From the NCBI GenBank assembly GCA_964019165.1, contig OZ025282.1:11400729-11464728 (forward strand): a stretch of DNA of 64,000 nucleotides, written 5' to 3'. Numbering within the stretch: position 1 is the stretch's first letter; each line of letters starts with the position of its first letter. Below are positions 38,392-51,254 of this stretch, one piece after another. This DNA comes from Mastigias papua. Its lineage: Eukaryota > Cnidaria > Scyphozoa > Rhizostomeae > Mastigiidae. A program made the position numbers and the translations under genes. Below the pieces are notes generated by a model, which ran no database searches, was not told the DNA's origin, and saw only the letters and a list, made by a program, of their open reading frames with translations.

Positions 38392-39000
38392 TATACACGA
38401 TAAAACAAGTAGACAATTCCTCTTCTTTCCATAGACAGAAAAGTTAAACAGAGGACTAGAAATGGATATATATTCTACACAAAAGTGAATTGCAATTGGA
38501 AAGTCGAGCCCTTAAACCAAAAATATATCATATGTACGTAGTTAACAGATACCTAAAAGAACTAGAATTTGAGACAAAGATTGATCTCACAACACTTCCT
38601 TTAGATGGTGCCCAAATCAAAGATGAGCTACGAAATAAGAGCAATATCATTCTCTTAAAAACATGAAAATGAAAGCAGCAAAAACTTTCAAATATCCAAG
38701 TAAAGTTTTTCTAGGCAGGTTTTTGCTCCATTCACTATTGTATCATAGAATAAAAATATAAATGATTCTAAGGTAATGCAAAGCAGTTGCATCGTAACAA
38801 ACAAAAGTATTCTTAATTAAGTCTGTAAACAGACTAAAGCTAAGTCACAGGAGCTCAGTATTTGCTGTCTCTGAAATTGAGAAAATTAATCAATTCAACT
38901 GTGAAACATTACAGAATAGCAGAAACTGCGCGATAGCTTGGTAGGCCTAATGCGCAATTTAAGTAGGAAAGGAAACTTTAAATACGTGATTAATACCTAC
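38392..39000. other. no recognised feature; presumed intron
   Basis: Downstream of the last confident CatSper-like exon on the minus strand; the following exon was not found here. Confidence 0.35.
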
Positions 39001-39157
39001 CCTGCTTGCAAATTGAAACGAGATTGTTCATCGATATTGAAGTTACGAAGGTGATCTAAACTACGTCCAGCGGCTATGATGATTAAGGAGAAATGGCCGG
39101 GGAAAAGCCTTGTGTTGAGCGTTGCTTCATCAACAAGGTTGAATACGGGCGTAAAGA
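39001..39157 (-). CDS. CATSPERG: CatSper auxiliary subunit (gamma-like), exon e
   Basis: Minus strand, TTTTTTCCAG acceptor and GG|GTAGGT donor, 157 bp. Reads IFTPVFNLVDEATLNTRLF (the Ile codon completed from the previous exon), PGHFSLIIIAAGRSLDHLRN and FNIDEQSRFNLQ. It corresponds to the conserved block after the GCPxGQ...PCF segment of CatSper-gamma (family pattern: F.PFFLIQD...GSY...VVGGGPTLDSL..YSEDEI.RFN). Extracellular, just before the membrane-proximal part. Starts in phase 1, exactly compatible with exon d. The remaining C-terminus (stem, transmembrane helix) was not found left of this point. Confidence 0.7.
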
Positions 39158-39159
39158 CT

Positions 39160-39680
39160 GGAAAAAATATAAATAAGAGTAATTTCGAAAAAGCACTTCC
39201 AACCTGTAATATTTGCTGTGGATGATAAAGTCTTGTCATAGAAAAAATGCTTATTTTACGTGACTTAACTGCTTAATAGAGCTAAGCGGACATTTGGCGG
39301 CTAGCGAGATTAAAGCGAGTTTATGCTTAAGAGCTGAATAAGAGTTAGTTGTTGCTGTTGTTGTTGTTGTTGTTTGCTTTACTTTATTTTGAGTAGGCTG
39401 TTATATCTAGCATTTTCAGCTAATTTAGGCCTACTGTGCATGCCGCATCCAGGCATGGGACCCCTAGTTTAACGTCCCTTCCGAAGGACGGGGAGTAGAC
39501 AAGAATAGCTGTATTACGAAAAGCAGGACAAGGAAGATGAAGAAAAGGCTATTTAATATTATAAATAAGGACAAGCCCACTTGAGAAATGCAATTTTAGG
39601 ACCATTCCAAAACCTAGTATTACACTGAGGCAAATACAGACAAAATGTGCAGATATTGATCAGACGGGGTGGGGGGGGGT
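39160..39680. other. presumed intron; short (GTT)n
   Basis: A (TTG)n run at about 39349-39375 and an 8-G run near 39672; otherwise nothing recognised. Confidence 0.5.
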
Positions 39681-39689
39681 GGTAGTAAG

Positions 39690-39782
39690 ATTTCTAATAG
39701 GTCAAAAAGGCAGAAGATTCGCCAAATTGGGGATTGTGCTAACAGCCAATCAAGATATGTCCACTATGCTTATACAGACACA
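39690..39782. repeat. dispersed repeat R2, copy 1
   Basis: AGGCAGAAGATTCGCCAAAT, TTGGGGATTGTGCTAACAGC and CAATCAAGATATGTCCACTA recur with few changes at 62522-62590 in the same orientation. Confidence 0.75.
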
Positions 39783-40436
39783 AAATTTACAGATATTGAT
39801 AAAGCGAAGCAACTATTTAAGAACTCAAATCGTTAGTTATCATAACACTATTATGATAAAATTAATATTCAAAAGAGCATTCATGGTGAAAGAGGTGGCA
39901 TTCCAGGGAATTAATTCCTAAGCGGTAGGTATCAAAGGATAAGATGGGCTGTATGTATGCCGATACCAACAATACTATGGAATTAACTGTTAATGCTGTA
40001 TTTACCTAGGAATAGGAAGTGGCAAGAGAAAGAGCATTGCTGCTAACGGTCGAAGAATTGTTACTGGTCTTGGAACTTGGAAAGATAGTTGAGCTGTGTT
40101 ATATAACGCTAAACAAGATACAATGTACACATGAGCAGCATTCCATGAGCAGCAGGCACTACCTTCCAATAAGCATGATGATGGGGAAAGAATATAGAAA
40201 TAATTGCGCATACTGAGCATATACTTCAGGAAAAGATGATCGCATTACTACTATATAAAGAGTAGCTAGAGCAAAAAGATGTCGGCAGCTTTATCTTACG
40301 TTTGCTACCAGCAGAAAATCCCACAAGGCAACATAGTGTAGAGTCAAAATGGACTTATTACTGTAGATTTACAGTTACCAAGGACAATCTACATATAAAT
40401 ATACACATACATAAATACATACAGTAAAATGGGCAG

Positions 40437-41110
40437 CATATGTAGATAATGTAGAAAAAGTGAAGAAACCGGCATTCATTTTCTAGCAACCTGCGAAGAA
40501 ATATCTTCAAGCTTTTACCTAACATACAGACATAATCGAATGAGAAAAGTGATATACGATGCAATACTGAAAGAAGAAGAAGAATGTAAACTACCGTGGA
40601 AAGTGCCAAACATAACAATGGATGGAAAGAAAGAATTATGGTGGGACAAAGCATTTAACCTCCTTAACAAAGTGAACCACAACAAGCCAGACTTAGTTAT
40701 CTGGAACAAAGAAATACTAGAACGCAGCATCAGAGATTTCAACGTACCATTAATACGTGTCATCAAAAGGAAAAGCAAACAAAGACATGCCATTACTCTG
40801 CGAACTACGACAACTGTACCGAAATTACAGCTACAAGATAATACCTATTGTTGTGGGAACACTCGGAATAATACCGAAGTCACTGAAAACCACATAGAGA
40901 ACATTTGCTTAAACACAAGCATTGACGACATCATCAAAAAATACAGCTTGCAGCCCTGACAGGAACAATTAAAACTATGAAAACAGTTCTGAAAAAGAAG
41001 AAATAAATGGGGAATGTCAGAACTTTCTATACACTGAACAATCTGAGAAAGACCTGCTCTTCGTAAATCCAGAATAACTAGCTAGAAAGCTACCAAAACA
41101 GACAAAGTCG
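40437..41110 (+). pseudogene. RLE retroelement C: zinc knuckle and endonuclease
   Basis: Upstream frame: CRKSEETGIHFLATCEE, a C-C-H-C knuckle with the first Cys in GSIC just before. Then an open frame 40540-40959 with KELWWDKAFNLLNKVNHNK, PDLVIWNKE (PD...(D/E)xK nuclease core) and IRDFNVPL. After frameshift YKIIPIVVGTLGIIPKSLK and IDDIIKKYSLQ, and near 41050 DLLFVNPE. The arrangement is that of RLE elements, but the sequence differs from A and B (IWNKE instead of TDKRR). The RT part is absent or unrecognisable upstream, so the copy is 5'-truncated. Confidence 0.7.
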
Positions 41111-41111
41111 G

Positions 41112-41888
<777 letters not shown>

Positions 41889-41929
41889 AATTTTCCAATT
41901 GTGGTAGCCCACTCATGACTTAGTATATA

Positions 41930-42236
<307 letters not shown>

Positions 42237-42269
42237 AAGAGATTAAAGGAAACTAAAAATGCAACATAC

Positions 42270-42322
42270 TCAGTTACGCGACCATCGGTTTCATGTGGCT
42301 TGTACAATCATCAGGTGTAAAT
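42270..42322 (-). ncRNA. hammerhead-ribozyme remnant in Penelope terminus
   Basis: Minus strand: TTACAC, CTGATGA (42314-42308), short stem II region TTGT...ACAT, GAAA (42292-42289), then ACC-GAT-GGT forming a 3-bp stem III, then C (42280) before GCGTAA. GCGTAA pairs with TTACAC at five of six positions as stem I. This is the permutation of a type I hammerhead with minimal stem III, which is known from termini of Penelope-like elements. Stem II is weak and stem I has an A-C mismatch, so it is probably inactive. Confidence 0.55.
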
Positions 42323-43075
42323 TAACGTTAATTAAGTTTTTACTTTTAAAAGATAGATAATATAGAGAATAGAGAATGCAAATGTCATTTGAGGACGTAG
42401 TAGAATCAGCAGCATAATTCTCGGAATTGCTAACACTATCAAGATACGTTTTAACAGCCTTATTTATCATACCCTCAGGAAATTGATTCTTTTGAAAAAT
42501 ATGATAAAGGCTTTTAACCTCTTCATTGAAACCAGAAAGAGTATTATTAATTTTATAGGCTCTATCCAATAGAGTGCGAATAAGACCAAGCTTATAAGAA
42601 AAGGACGTGAAACTGACAAAATTGGTAAGCAACCCAGTAAATGTTAGCTTGCAATACACCGATGTTACGAGACCAGAAGGAATTTCATTGTCAATGCGAA
42701 CATCAAGAAATGCTAAAGTATTGTTCATTTCTTTTTCCATAGTAAACTTAATAGCAGGCTGCTGCGAGTTAAGGTATTCAAAGAAAAGTAAGGAATCATG
42801 CTCATTGTCAGAAAGACAAAATGTATCATCAACATATCGTCGGTAGAAGTGTATAGAAGGACCACGATACTTATTGAGCCATAGATTTTCATACTGTCCT
42901 AAGAGCAGATTAGCAAGTACAGGAGCAAGTGGAGAGCCCATAGCAACGCCATTAATTTGATCGTAAATTTTACCATTGAAAAGAAAGCGGGTTTCAGAAG
43001 TGGCAATCGAAAGAGTTTAGTAAGGTCACTCTTGGAGAGCTTAAGATCAGTCCATCCGTCTGAGATGTATGAGAA
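42323..43075 (-). mobile_element. Penelope-like element, RT domain (GIY-YIG deleted)
   Basis: Minus-strand open frame of 216 codons (42941-42291), extended upstream by INGVA and, after one frameshift near 43010, DLTKL. Motifs in order: [18 protein letters not shown] (RT motif B), HFYRRYVDDTFCL (catalytic YVDD, intact), NNTLAFLDVRIDNE (motif E region), VTSVYCKLTFTGLL (normally TVYRKxTFTG) and thumb LGLIRTLLDRAYKINN. The protein stops in the linker after AVKTYLDSV; the expected KLPYIG linker and GIY-YIG nuclease are missing, and the terminal repeat follows directly, so an internal deletion removed the nuclease. The best-preserved RT catalytic core in the window. TA arrays lie on both sides. Confidence 0.88.
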
Positions 43076-43094
43076 TGAGATGTATGATGTCTGA

Positions 43095-44535
<1,441 letters not shown>

Positions 44536-44677
44536 TGCGTTCAAAATGAAAGCAAGGTACCCCTGGAAGATTTTCTTTGCATTCGTATTTTGCTTGACGC
44601 CGCTTTGTGGCTTCTGAGTCGAAAACAACCCTTTGACCAGCTGGGCAGCCAAGAAGAACTGTAGTCGTAAAATATCC
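44536..44677 (-). CDS. CATSPERG: CatSper auxiliary subunit (gamma-like), exon d
   Basis: Minus strand, acceptor CCCTTTCAG-type (ATCTTTCAG) and donor GCA|GTAAGG, 142 bp. Reads GYFTTTVLLGCPAGQRVVFD, then RRQAKYECKENLPGVPCFHF, ER. GCPxGQR...FD followed by C...(M/V)PCFxF is the strongest match to CatSper-gamma in the window; cysteines probably form the conserved ectodomain disulfides. Starts in phase 0 after exon c and ends in phase 1, joined by exon e. CatSper-gamma is a single-pass accessory protein of the sperm flagellar Ca2+ channel. CatSper beta, delta or epsilon share the fold and cannot be fully excluded. Confidence 0.72.
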
Positions 44678-44679
44678 CT

Positions 44680-45425
44680 GAAAGATATAATAAAATCCGA
44701 AAAATAAGACGTTCCAACTTATCACAAACAACTTCCACAGGGCAACTGGTAAAAGAATTGAACTTCTATTGCTAAAGTACCTTTTGCCGCCAGTTGTGCT
44801 TCAAACAAAATTCCACCACTACTGATGGACAAAGTCAACGTGTGGAAGTATATATCGTTGATACACAATTGATATAAGAAAACCAACTTGAATAGCAGGT
44901 ACTATTATTATAGGAAATTCACTTCCATCTAAAACTCAGGATAAACAGTTTTGTACCTTATGGATCAAGCTCTCTAAGACACAAATATCATTAAAGCTGG
45001 TTGAATTGTAGCGTCAAAAAACAAGCCTTGCCCTGAAATGAACAATCCTCGAAAAAGAATGAGGAGCCGGTAAACAGAATGATATTCATATTTAATGATG
45101 TCCAGATTTAAATAAAGACAATGTCAAGGAAGCGCCCAAAAAATATCTCAACAGTGTTCTCTATTGTGAATTTAATAAATAAAAATCCCCAAATCACCTG
45201 CTACTTACGTGAAAATCTAAGCAAAATCAGTACACTTTTATTGAATTGAAATCAGGGTTCAGTCCAAAAGCGTCCAAAAGCACAGATTATTATATCTGAC
45301 CGGCAAAAGCGACTCTCAAAAAGCTGTTAATAATCAAAGGGTAATGCAGCAAAATGAAAATATCGAGACCAGTCCGTAGAAAATAAGTGGACAACTACCA
45401 CAAAAAAACTAGGTAAATGAAAAGG
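44680..45425. other. intron, no recognised element
   Basis: Presumed intron between exons c and d, nothing recognised apart from a short direct repeat GTCCAAAAGC at 45263. Confidence 0.4.
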
Positions 45426-45602
45426 TAAAGGATATTTCCATATACGATTCCATATATTGGGGAGTGCCTGCTAGATAGGAAACTTTTCCTAAGCCGCCGG
45501 CATAGTGAGGTAGGGTGGCCAGTTCCTTTTCTCGCGCCTTTAACTTCCCCAGTGTTGCCACCAGGTAACCATCTGCTGCTGGGTGGACAGTAGAGAGGTA
45601 TG
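45426..45602. repeat. dispersed repeat R1, copy 2
   Basis: Counterpart of 9655-9850: TTGGGGAGTGCC, GGCATAGTGAGGTAGGGTGG, CCCCAGTGTTGCCACCAGGT, GCTGCTGGGTGGACAGT. Lies in a presumed intron of the CatSper-like gene. Confidence 0.75.
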
Positions 45603-46158
45603 TAAATAAGTGAAATGATGAAACATAGCCTGTACCGTACGTATAACTAAAATGACACAAGACAGACAGCAAATAAAGCTTCAAAAAACTTTCTACTTCA
45701 ATTTACTGTCTTACAAGCAGCACATTTATTGTAAGTTAGATAGGTGATCAAGCCAAACTAGAGAAGCAAACAGAAGGAAGAAACGTCCTCTTGAAAATTC
45801 ACAGAAAATAAAGCCAGTGACAATAAAAACTATTTAACCTAACCTGAATGTCTTGAGACTCTTGATAGCTATTAGCAATGCAGTTAAGACCAGAACCAAT
45901 CACCTAAGGATCAAAAGCAATAATTTATCGAATTAAGATCTCAAAATGCATGCAAATACAGAAAAGAATAGAAAGAAAAAATATATAAACATAATTCTCA
46001 TAGTCAAAAGATCAACCATATTTATTATATGAAATGTTCTTAGCGGGAGTATTATCAGCCAGTGCAGGAGACATTCAACATCTTGAACGAGCTTAACTAA
46101 TTATTTACAAGTCATGCACAATAATTGCCTAGAAAACTAAGACGAACTTCTTAATTAC

Positions 46159-46311
46159 ACTGTAAACGACGTGGCTGATAATGAAAAATCCTATATCATT
46201 AAAGGAACAGAGCATCAGTGCTCCATAGTCAAATTCGAAGTCAGGAAGGTGCACTCTGCATGCTTCTCGTCTCGGAATTCTTTGTATTGAAAAGACATTA
46301 ATATTCATTCC
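46159..46311 (-). CDS. CATSPERG: CatSper auxiliary subunit (gamma-like), exon c
   Basis: Minus strand, acceptor TTGTATGAG and donor AGT|GTAATT, 153 bp in phase 0 at both ends. Reads GMNINVFSIQRIPRREACRV, then HLPDFEFDYGALMLCSFNDI, GFFIISHVVYS. Two cysteines and the pattern L(P)xFxFxYG...CS fit an extracellular beta-sandwich. On its own the family match is weak, but the phases join exons b and d without a break. The acceptor has a poor pyrimidine tract, so the exact start is uncertain. Confidence 0.55.
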
Positions 46312-46334
46312 CTCATACAAGACATTTTCAAAAT

Positions 46335-46545
46335 AAAATTCTCTAACTACTTATTAAGAAACCCCAACAACTTACACAATTATATACCAAATCAAGTCAC
46401 CTCTGGCTCAAATAGCCTCCGATTTTTGGAACCTCAAATATGGAATGGACCACCAAATGCAATGAAAACGGCAGAAAATCTAAATATCTTTTTAAAATGC
46501 TAAAAACAGAGGGAGGGGCCCTAAGTGTAAATGTAATGTATGAAA
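46335..46545 (+). pseudogene. LINE C-terminal fragment
   Basis: Plus frame YLLRNPNNLHNYIPNQ, SGSNSLRFLEPQIWNGPPNA, ENLNIF matches the C-terminal end of Jockey/RTE-like RTs (pattern SLRFLGPKIWNxLP). About 70 codons, then stops. Confidence 0.6.
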
Positions 46546-46654
46546 ATATCTATGCTGAAATTAGTTTTATTTAATATTAGATAGTCAATAGGTATATAAA
46601 ATTATGGTAATTTAGTTATCGATTTGAATTAGTTTGCATGTGGTAATATATATC

Positions 46655-46687
46655 TAAATATAAATATAAATATATATATATATAAAT

Positions 46688-46767
<80 letters not shown>

Positions 46768-46772
46768 GTGTG

Positions 46773-46815
<43 letters not shown>

Positions 46816-46847
46816 CTATACATTTACATACATGTATATCTAAATAT

Positions 46848-46912
<65 letters not shown>

Positions 46913-46937
46913 GATATACATGTATGTAAATGTATAG
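46655..46937. repeat. (TA)n arrays containing a 122-bp palindrome
   Basis: TA runs with AAATATA and CATGTG interruptions. From 46816 to 46937 the sequence is a near-perfect palindrome: CTATACATTTACATACATGT at the left is the exact complement of ACATGTATGTAAATGTATAG at the right, with TATCTAAATATA/TATATTTAGATA inside and a TA core. Confidence 0.9.
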
Positions 46938-47110
46938 CAAGCTAGCTTTAGATAATCGATATAAAACAAGCTGACAAACAAAAACTGTTTGATCTATGTC
47001 GTGAGGCGTATCTAAAAAGAGGTAATACACAGTTCTTACCTACCTTGCAAACGGTTACAATCATCATCTGCACAAGCCTTTCGCAAAGTTGATAATAGTC
47101 TATAGTTATA

Positions 47111-47938
47111 GCAGCATGCCGATTTGGTGGAAAATGATCTTATTTTTGTATCGCAGAATGCATTTCTTCTGTCCGCAGCAAGAGGTTCAACGCAGGAATT
47201 CTGTTTGGGAGAAAGTTCAATAAGCCTCGATTTTAGTACAAGGTTGCTATTGTCCAGCTGAATTCATCTACAGTCATAGAGCAGCTATGAAGGTTCTAAT
47301 GTCAATCACGGTAGCAGTCATTGTGTTATTTCAAACTGTTTAGCTACAGTTTTGAGTATTTACAATATAACAATATTTACATGCAAAAGCATTATCACTT
47401 CTTTGCATGACATATTACAAATAGAGATTCGCATATTTGTCGGAAAACGTAGCTATATGATACATTTTAGGACCAGAATGACGAGAGGCAAGTAATGATA
47501 ATTTAATGACTCTTCCTTATATGACAACACACATCCATTAGCCTTTAACGTTAACTTTTAGACATAAACGATTCGGACCCATTCCATGATCCATCATCAA
47601 TATGAAAATAATTTTCATACTGCAAAGAAGTGAGAATGCATTTGCAGACGGGTAAATATCTCAAGTTGCCAACAAAGTCATGTTGTAACACTGAAAACAC
47701 TAAAAATCCTACCTAAATAGTTCGAAATAAAACAGTGATTGCTACGGTATTAGAACCTTCATATCTGCTCTATGACTGTCGATGAATTCAGCAGGACAAT
47801 AGCAACATTCACCTGAAATCAAGTCGTACTGATCTTTCTCATACACAATATTCCTAAGTTAACCTCTTGCTGTGGACAGAAGAAATACTTTCTTCGATAC
47901 AAGCATAAAGATCATTTTCCAAGATATCGACAAGCTGC
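47111..47938. repeat. long inverted repeat, ~230-bp arms
   Basis: Left arm 47111-47343 and right arm 47713-47938 are reverse complements at roughly 75-80 percent by eye. Shared blocks include GGAAAATGATCT, TTTCTTCTGTCC, AGCAAGAGGTT, TTGCTATTGTCC, GACAGTCATAGAGCAG and TATGAAGGTTCTAAT. The 370-bp spacer is unique. No clear target duplication. It fits an old foldback-type transposon or an inverted duplication; it lies in a CatSper-like intron. Confidence 0.8.
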
Positions 47939-48244
47939 AATAAGCAAAGACCTTTAGTGACTTTACGAAAGTGAAACTTTCCCAGTCAGTCAATGTTTTG
48001 AACCATTCGAACTACGTTTAAAATGTATACTAATGATTCTAACTAAATTCCACAAAAATTCCAACGTAAAATCGAAGGTAACATGTGATGAGAAATCGTC
48101 GAACTACAAAAATAAAATGCTTGCTCTTTGTCCCAATAGATCTTGTAAAAGACCTGGGCTTAACTCATGGACACAAAAATACTGAAATGTTAGCATAACG
48201 GTATGAAACGCAGCGTAAGAATCAGATAATTTCAAACCAGATAC

Positions 48245-48325
48245 CTTAATTTCGGGTGAAATTATCTCCTGGCCAGTGCCAGATATTCTTTTCTTTCGCA
48301 CTTTGCCAGAGTCACAATAATGTAC
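48245..48325 (-). CDS. CATSPERG: CatSper auxiliary subunit (gamma-like), exon b
   Basis: Minus strand, acceptor TTCTGCATTCAG and donor ATTAAG|GTATCT, 81 bp, phase 0 at both ends. Reads VHYCDSGKVRKKRISGTGQE, then IISPEIK. Short and basic with one Cys; identified mainly by consensus splice sites and phase continuity with exons a and c. Confidence 0.55.
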
Positions 48326-48929
48326 CTGAATGCAGAATATAAAGCATTTTGCAATGAAGTAGAGAGTCAAAAATTCAGAATTGGTTGCAAAACGTTCAGG
48401 ATAAAAGATCAAAAAAGCTACGACAATGGCCATTAAGTACAAAATGGGGCCTTTCTCAACACTATAGATAGGCTCTACATGAAGCAAGTATGATCACTCC
48501 GTGTAATTGGTTAAACTAGAATACCACTTGCATAATATACATCCTGCGAATAAGCCAGATAATGTCGAAGATCAATGTCAAAGCTCTAGTTAGCTCTTGC
48601 TTGTAAGCCATGGTGAAAATACATTTAAGGAATATCAATGTGTAGGCCAAAGGAAAACCAATGAAAACAAAAACTATCACAGTGCTCATAAAGTGCACAA
48701 TAAATATCAATATGAACATTCAAACTTCCTGGTAGTCGCAATGGGAAGTACCCCAAAAGACTAATGGAACATAATCATGAAGCAGATATAATCCTGTCCT
48801 TACGTCAAATGAAGAGACAATACCCTAAAGCCCTCCATAAGCTAAATGTCGAAAGATCTTCCAAAGGCAAAACTCTCTACTAAATTTCACAACCAGGCAA
48901 ATCACATAGAATCACTTAATCTTCGTAGA

Positions 48930-49260
48930 TGCTACGAAGCCGCCCCCAAACAATGCAATATTTCGTGCAACATTTGTTGCAGACCTGATGTTGCATCGTT
49001 TGGTCACCTCATGTTGCAGCCTGCAACATTTCCTGCATGATGTTACATCGAGTGTGAAAACCGTCAAAATTGCTGCATCGTGAACATGATGTTGCATCTT
49101 TTGTCCGGGTCTTGCAACATTTGTTATAAGTACGAATGCGCATAGCAGGTATGATAAACAAAGGTCTGCGTAAGTAAACTTTGCAACTTACGCAAAATAT
49201 GCTGCATGAAATGTTGCACCGTTTGGTCTGGGCTTAATGTTGCAATAGATTCTGCAGCAC
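48930..49260. repeat. ATGTTGCA-rich repeat, copy 2
   Basis: CAACATTTGTTGCAGACC, TGATGTTGCATCGTTTGGTC, GAACATGATGTTGCATC and TGAAATGTTGCACCGTTTGG: the same octamer-rich blocks as at 31.8-32.5 kb, with inverted copies around 49010-49040 suggesting hairpins. Confidence 0.55.
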
Positions 49261-49545
49261 AGAATTGATGGTTAGTAATAATTTTTTCCTCCATGAGCTT
49301 ATGGTTCAGAATAGAGTTTAGATCTCCCACTCGTGAATAATCTTCCTATTTAAACAATGTATAACCCCACGGTCATACGACATTGCTAAGCAAAGACTCT
49401 ACTAACACTCTAGATCATTCTACAAATTGCTCCTTCTCCCTATCAGCTTAATGAAAAATTGCCTCAATTTTAATATTCACTAACAATTGCATCGTGACTG
49501 TACACATGTTTCTTCAGAACAGAAGATGCAATAATCAAACCCTAC

Positions 49546-49670
49546 CTGAAACTTGACAAAATCTTCCTTATAGTGAATGGTTTTATTGAACCCAATAATT
49601 AAATTCTTCGGCATAGGATCAGTCACAGACAGCTGCAAACTATCCAGACGGAAACGATGAGCATAGAAAT
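49546..49670 (-). CDS. CATSPERG: CatSper auxiliary subunit (gamma-like), exon a
   Basis: Minus strand, acceptor TTGTTTTTAG and donor TTTCAG|GTAGGG, 125 bp, starts in phase 1 and ends in phase 0. Reads FYAHRFRLDSLQLSVTDPMP, then KNLIIGFNKTIHYKEDFVKF Q. The AHRFxLxxLxxxxxDPxPKNxI block resembles the region between the beta-propeller and Ig-like parts of CatSper-gamma. An N-glycosylation site (NKT) is present. Its start phase also fits the donor at 56688. Confidence 0.62.
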
Positions 49671-49689
49671 CTAAAAACAAGACAGAACT

Positions 49690-50403
49690 ATACACTATTG
49701 TTGCGTGTGCTGCAATAATATATCAGAAGTAAATCTCTATGTATCTCGTGCTTTAAGGTTTTTGAAATATGCCAAGAAACTGCTACCCCAAGAAACTCTC
49801 AGCAATATCTATAGGGGTATCGCTGAGTCATATTTCAGTTACTGTAGCTCTGTGTGTGGGGGGGGGGTTGTGGGGAAGCCAGATTACTTACACTGCAGAA
49901 GTTACAAAATCGTGCTGGAAGAATAGTGACAATAGTAGGTAAGATGCACCTGCTGATGCCCTAATTCAAAAGCTAAACTGTCCAACTATAGCCGAAATTA
50001 TCAAATGAGAAACAGCCACCATGGCCTAAAAATCTTTGAATAGTCTCATACCGGCGTATCTCTCAAATTATTTTTCAAGGAATTCTACTAGAGACACTGT
50101 CTATTAGCGAAACTCTGAGATTGACTTGCGAGTGTCTATGGGTAAAAATCATTTGCATATCGTGGTCTTCATCTGTGGAACAACCTTGAATCTGAGGTCA
50201 AACAAGCACCCTCTGTACTTGCATATAAACATCGATTGTGATGTTTTTCTTTTCTTTTTATTTTTTCTGTTATTTTAGCTTTGTAACAAGGATATTTACT
50301 TTTATTGTGCAAATATATAAATCGTATTTTCAATTATAAAGTCTTGTCACGGCCTCCAGAAAAGCAGCATTAGCTGATGGGGCTACCGTGATTAAAGAAT
50401 ATA
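49690..50403 (+). pseudogene. 5'-truncated CR1/L2-like LINE
   Basis: SRALRFLKYAKKLLPQETLS, NIYRGIAESYFSYCSSVCGG, then KLNCPTIAEIIK, ATMA-KSLNSLIPAYLSNYF and LHIVVFICGTTLNL represent the RT C-terminal region after YADD. Contains stops and frameshifts and a G-run (9 G near 49860). Confidence 0.75.
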
Positions 50404-50480
50404 AAATGAAAATGAATGAAAATGAATGAAAATGAATGAAAATGAATGAAAATGAATGAAAATGAATGAAAATGAATGAA
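50345..50480 (+). repeat. LINE 3' tail with (AAAATGAATG)n
   Basis: CAGCATTAGCTGATGGGGCT then ACCGTG, then about seven AAAATGAATG units from 50404. CAGC/GCTG stem with ATTA loop. Terminus of the LINE just upstream. Confidence 0.88.
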
Positions 50481-50943
50481 GGAGAGGCACAACAAGTGAA
50501 AAAGAACCGAATATGGAGAAGTTTTGTTGAAAAGAGAAAGGGAGTGGGGCCTATAGAATGTTAAAGTAAGAAATTAGCAGTTGCACAGTGCACTGCAGTC
50601 TCTCAATATTCACACTTGATCAATCATCCCTATAATGGCAAAGTCTTGGAACACATACATGCCTATTTGAATGATAAAACGAATCCCACAATCCTTCAGA
50701 GCACTGTTGAGTTGAGCAGTTTCTATTCGCAGCAAACAAGTCGAATCACTCTCGAACACTCAGGCAACTAAACCTTCATCTCTGCAGTTTTATACAGTGA
50801 GCTGGGGATCTCTGGCCTTCAGATTTGAACAGGAACTCACTATCGTCGAATAAAACGTGTAATTCCATCAGTGTTTCAAGCACTATTGGCAATGAACAAT
50901 AGCTATGAAAACTCTTGGAGCACTTACAGAGCGCTTAAATTAC

Positions 50944-51252
50944 CTTTTCACCGATAGAGCACACTCTCAGAGCACCAAGGAATGTCAACCTTGCAGGCAG
51001 GCCATTAAGTGGTATGGCAGGTAGCTTAAAGGGCAGCCGTTCATGCAGCCACGTCTTGAACGACACGCTTCTAAAGGATGGGTCGTCTACAACTCTACAT
51101 AGATCGTACAATATGCCCAATTTAGTGCGATTGTTATCTGATTGCCTGAAATGAGAGGCAATCTGGGAAATCCGTTTGCATTCATTATTTAACCTCATGC
51201 TGGTTTCATAAGTAGTAAATTGCATCATCTCAAGGTGAAGTTGTTGATGTGC
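50944..51252 (-). CDS. possible host exon, unidentified
   Basis: Minus frame of about 103 codons ending at GAAAAG|GTAATT and possibly starting after ACGCTTCAG at 51252. Reads RLNNECKRISQIASHFRQSD, KLGILYDLCRVVDDPSFRSV, SFKTWLHERLPFKLPAIPLN, GLPARLTFLGALRVCSIGEK. Composition is clearly protein-like and helical, unlike the CatSper ectodomain. Its phases (0 and 0) do not join the flanking CatSper-like exons (1 to 1), so it may be a separate nested gene, a retained pseudogene piece or an exon missing a partner. Confidence 0.4.
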
Positions 51253-51254
51253 CT

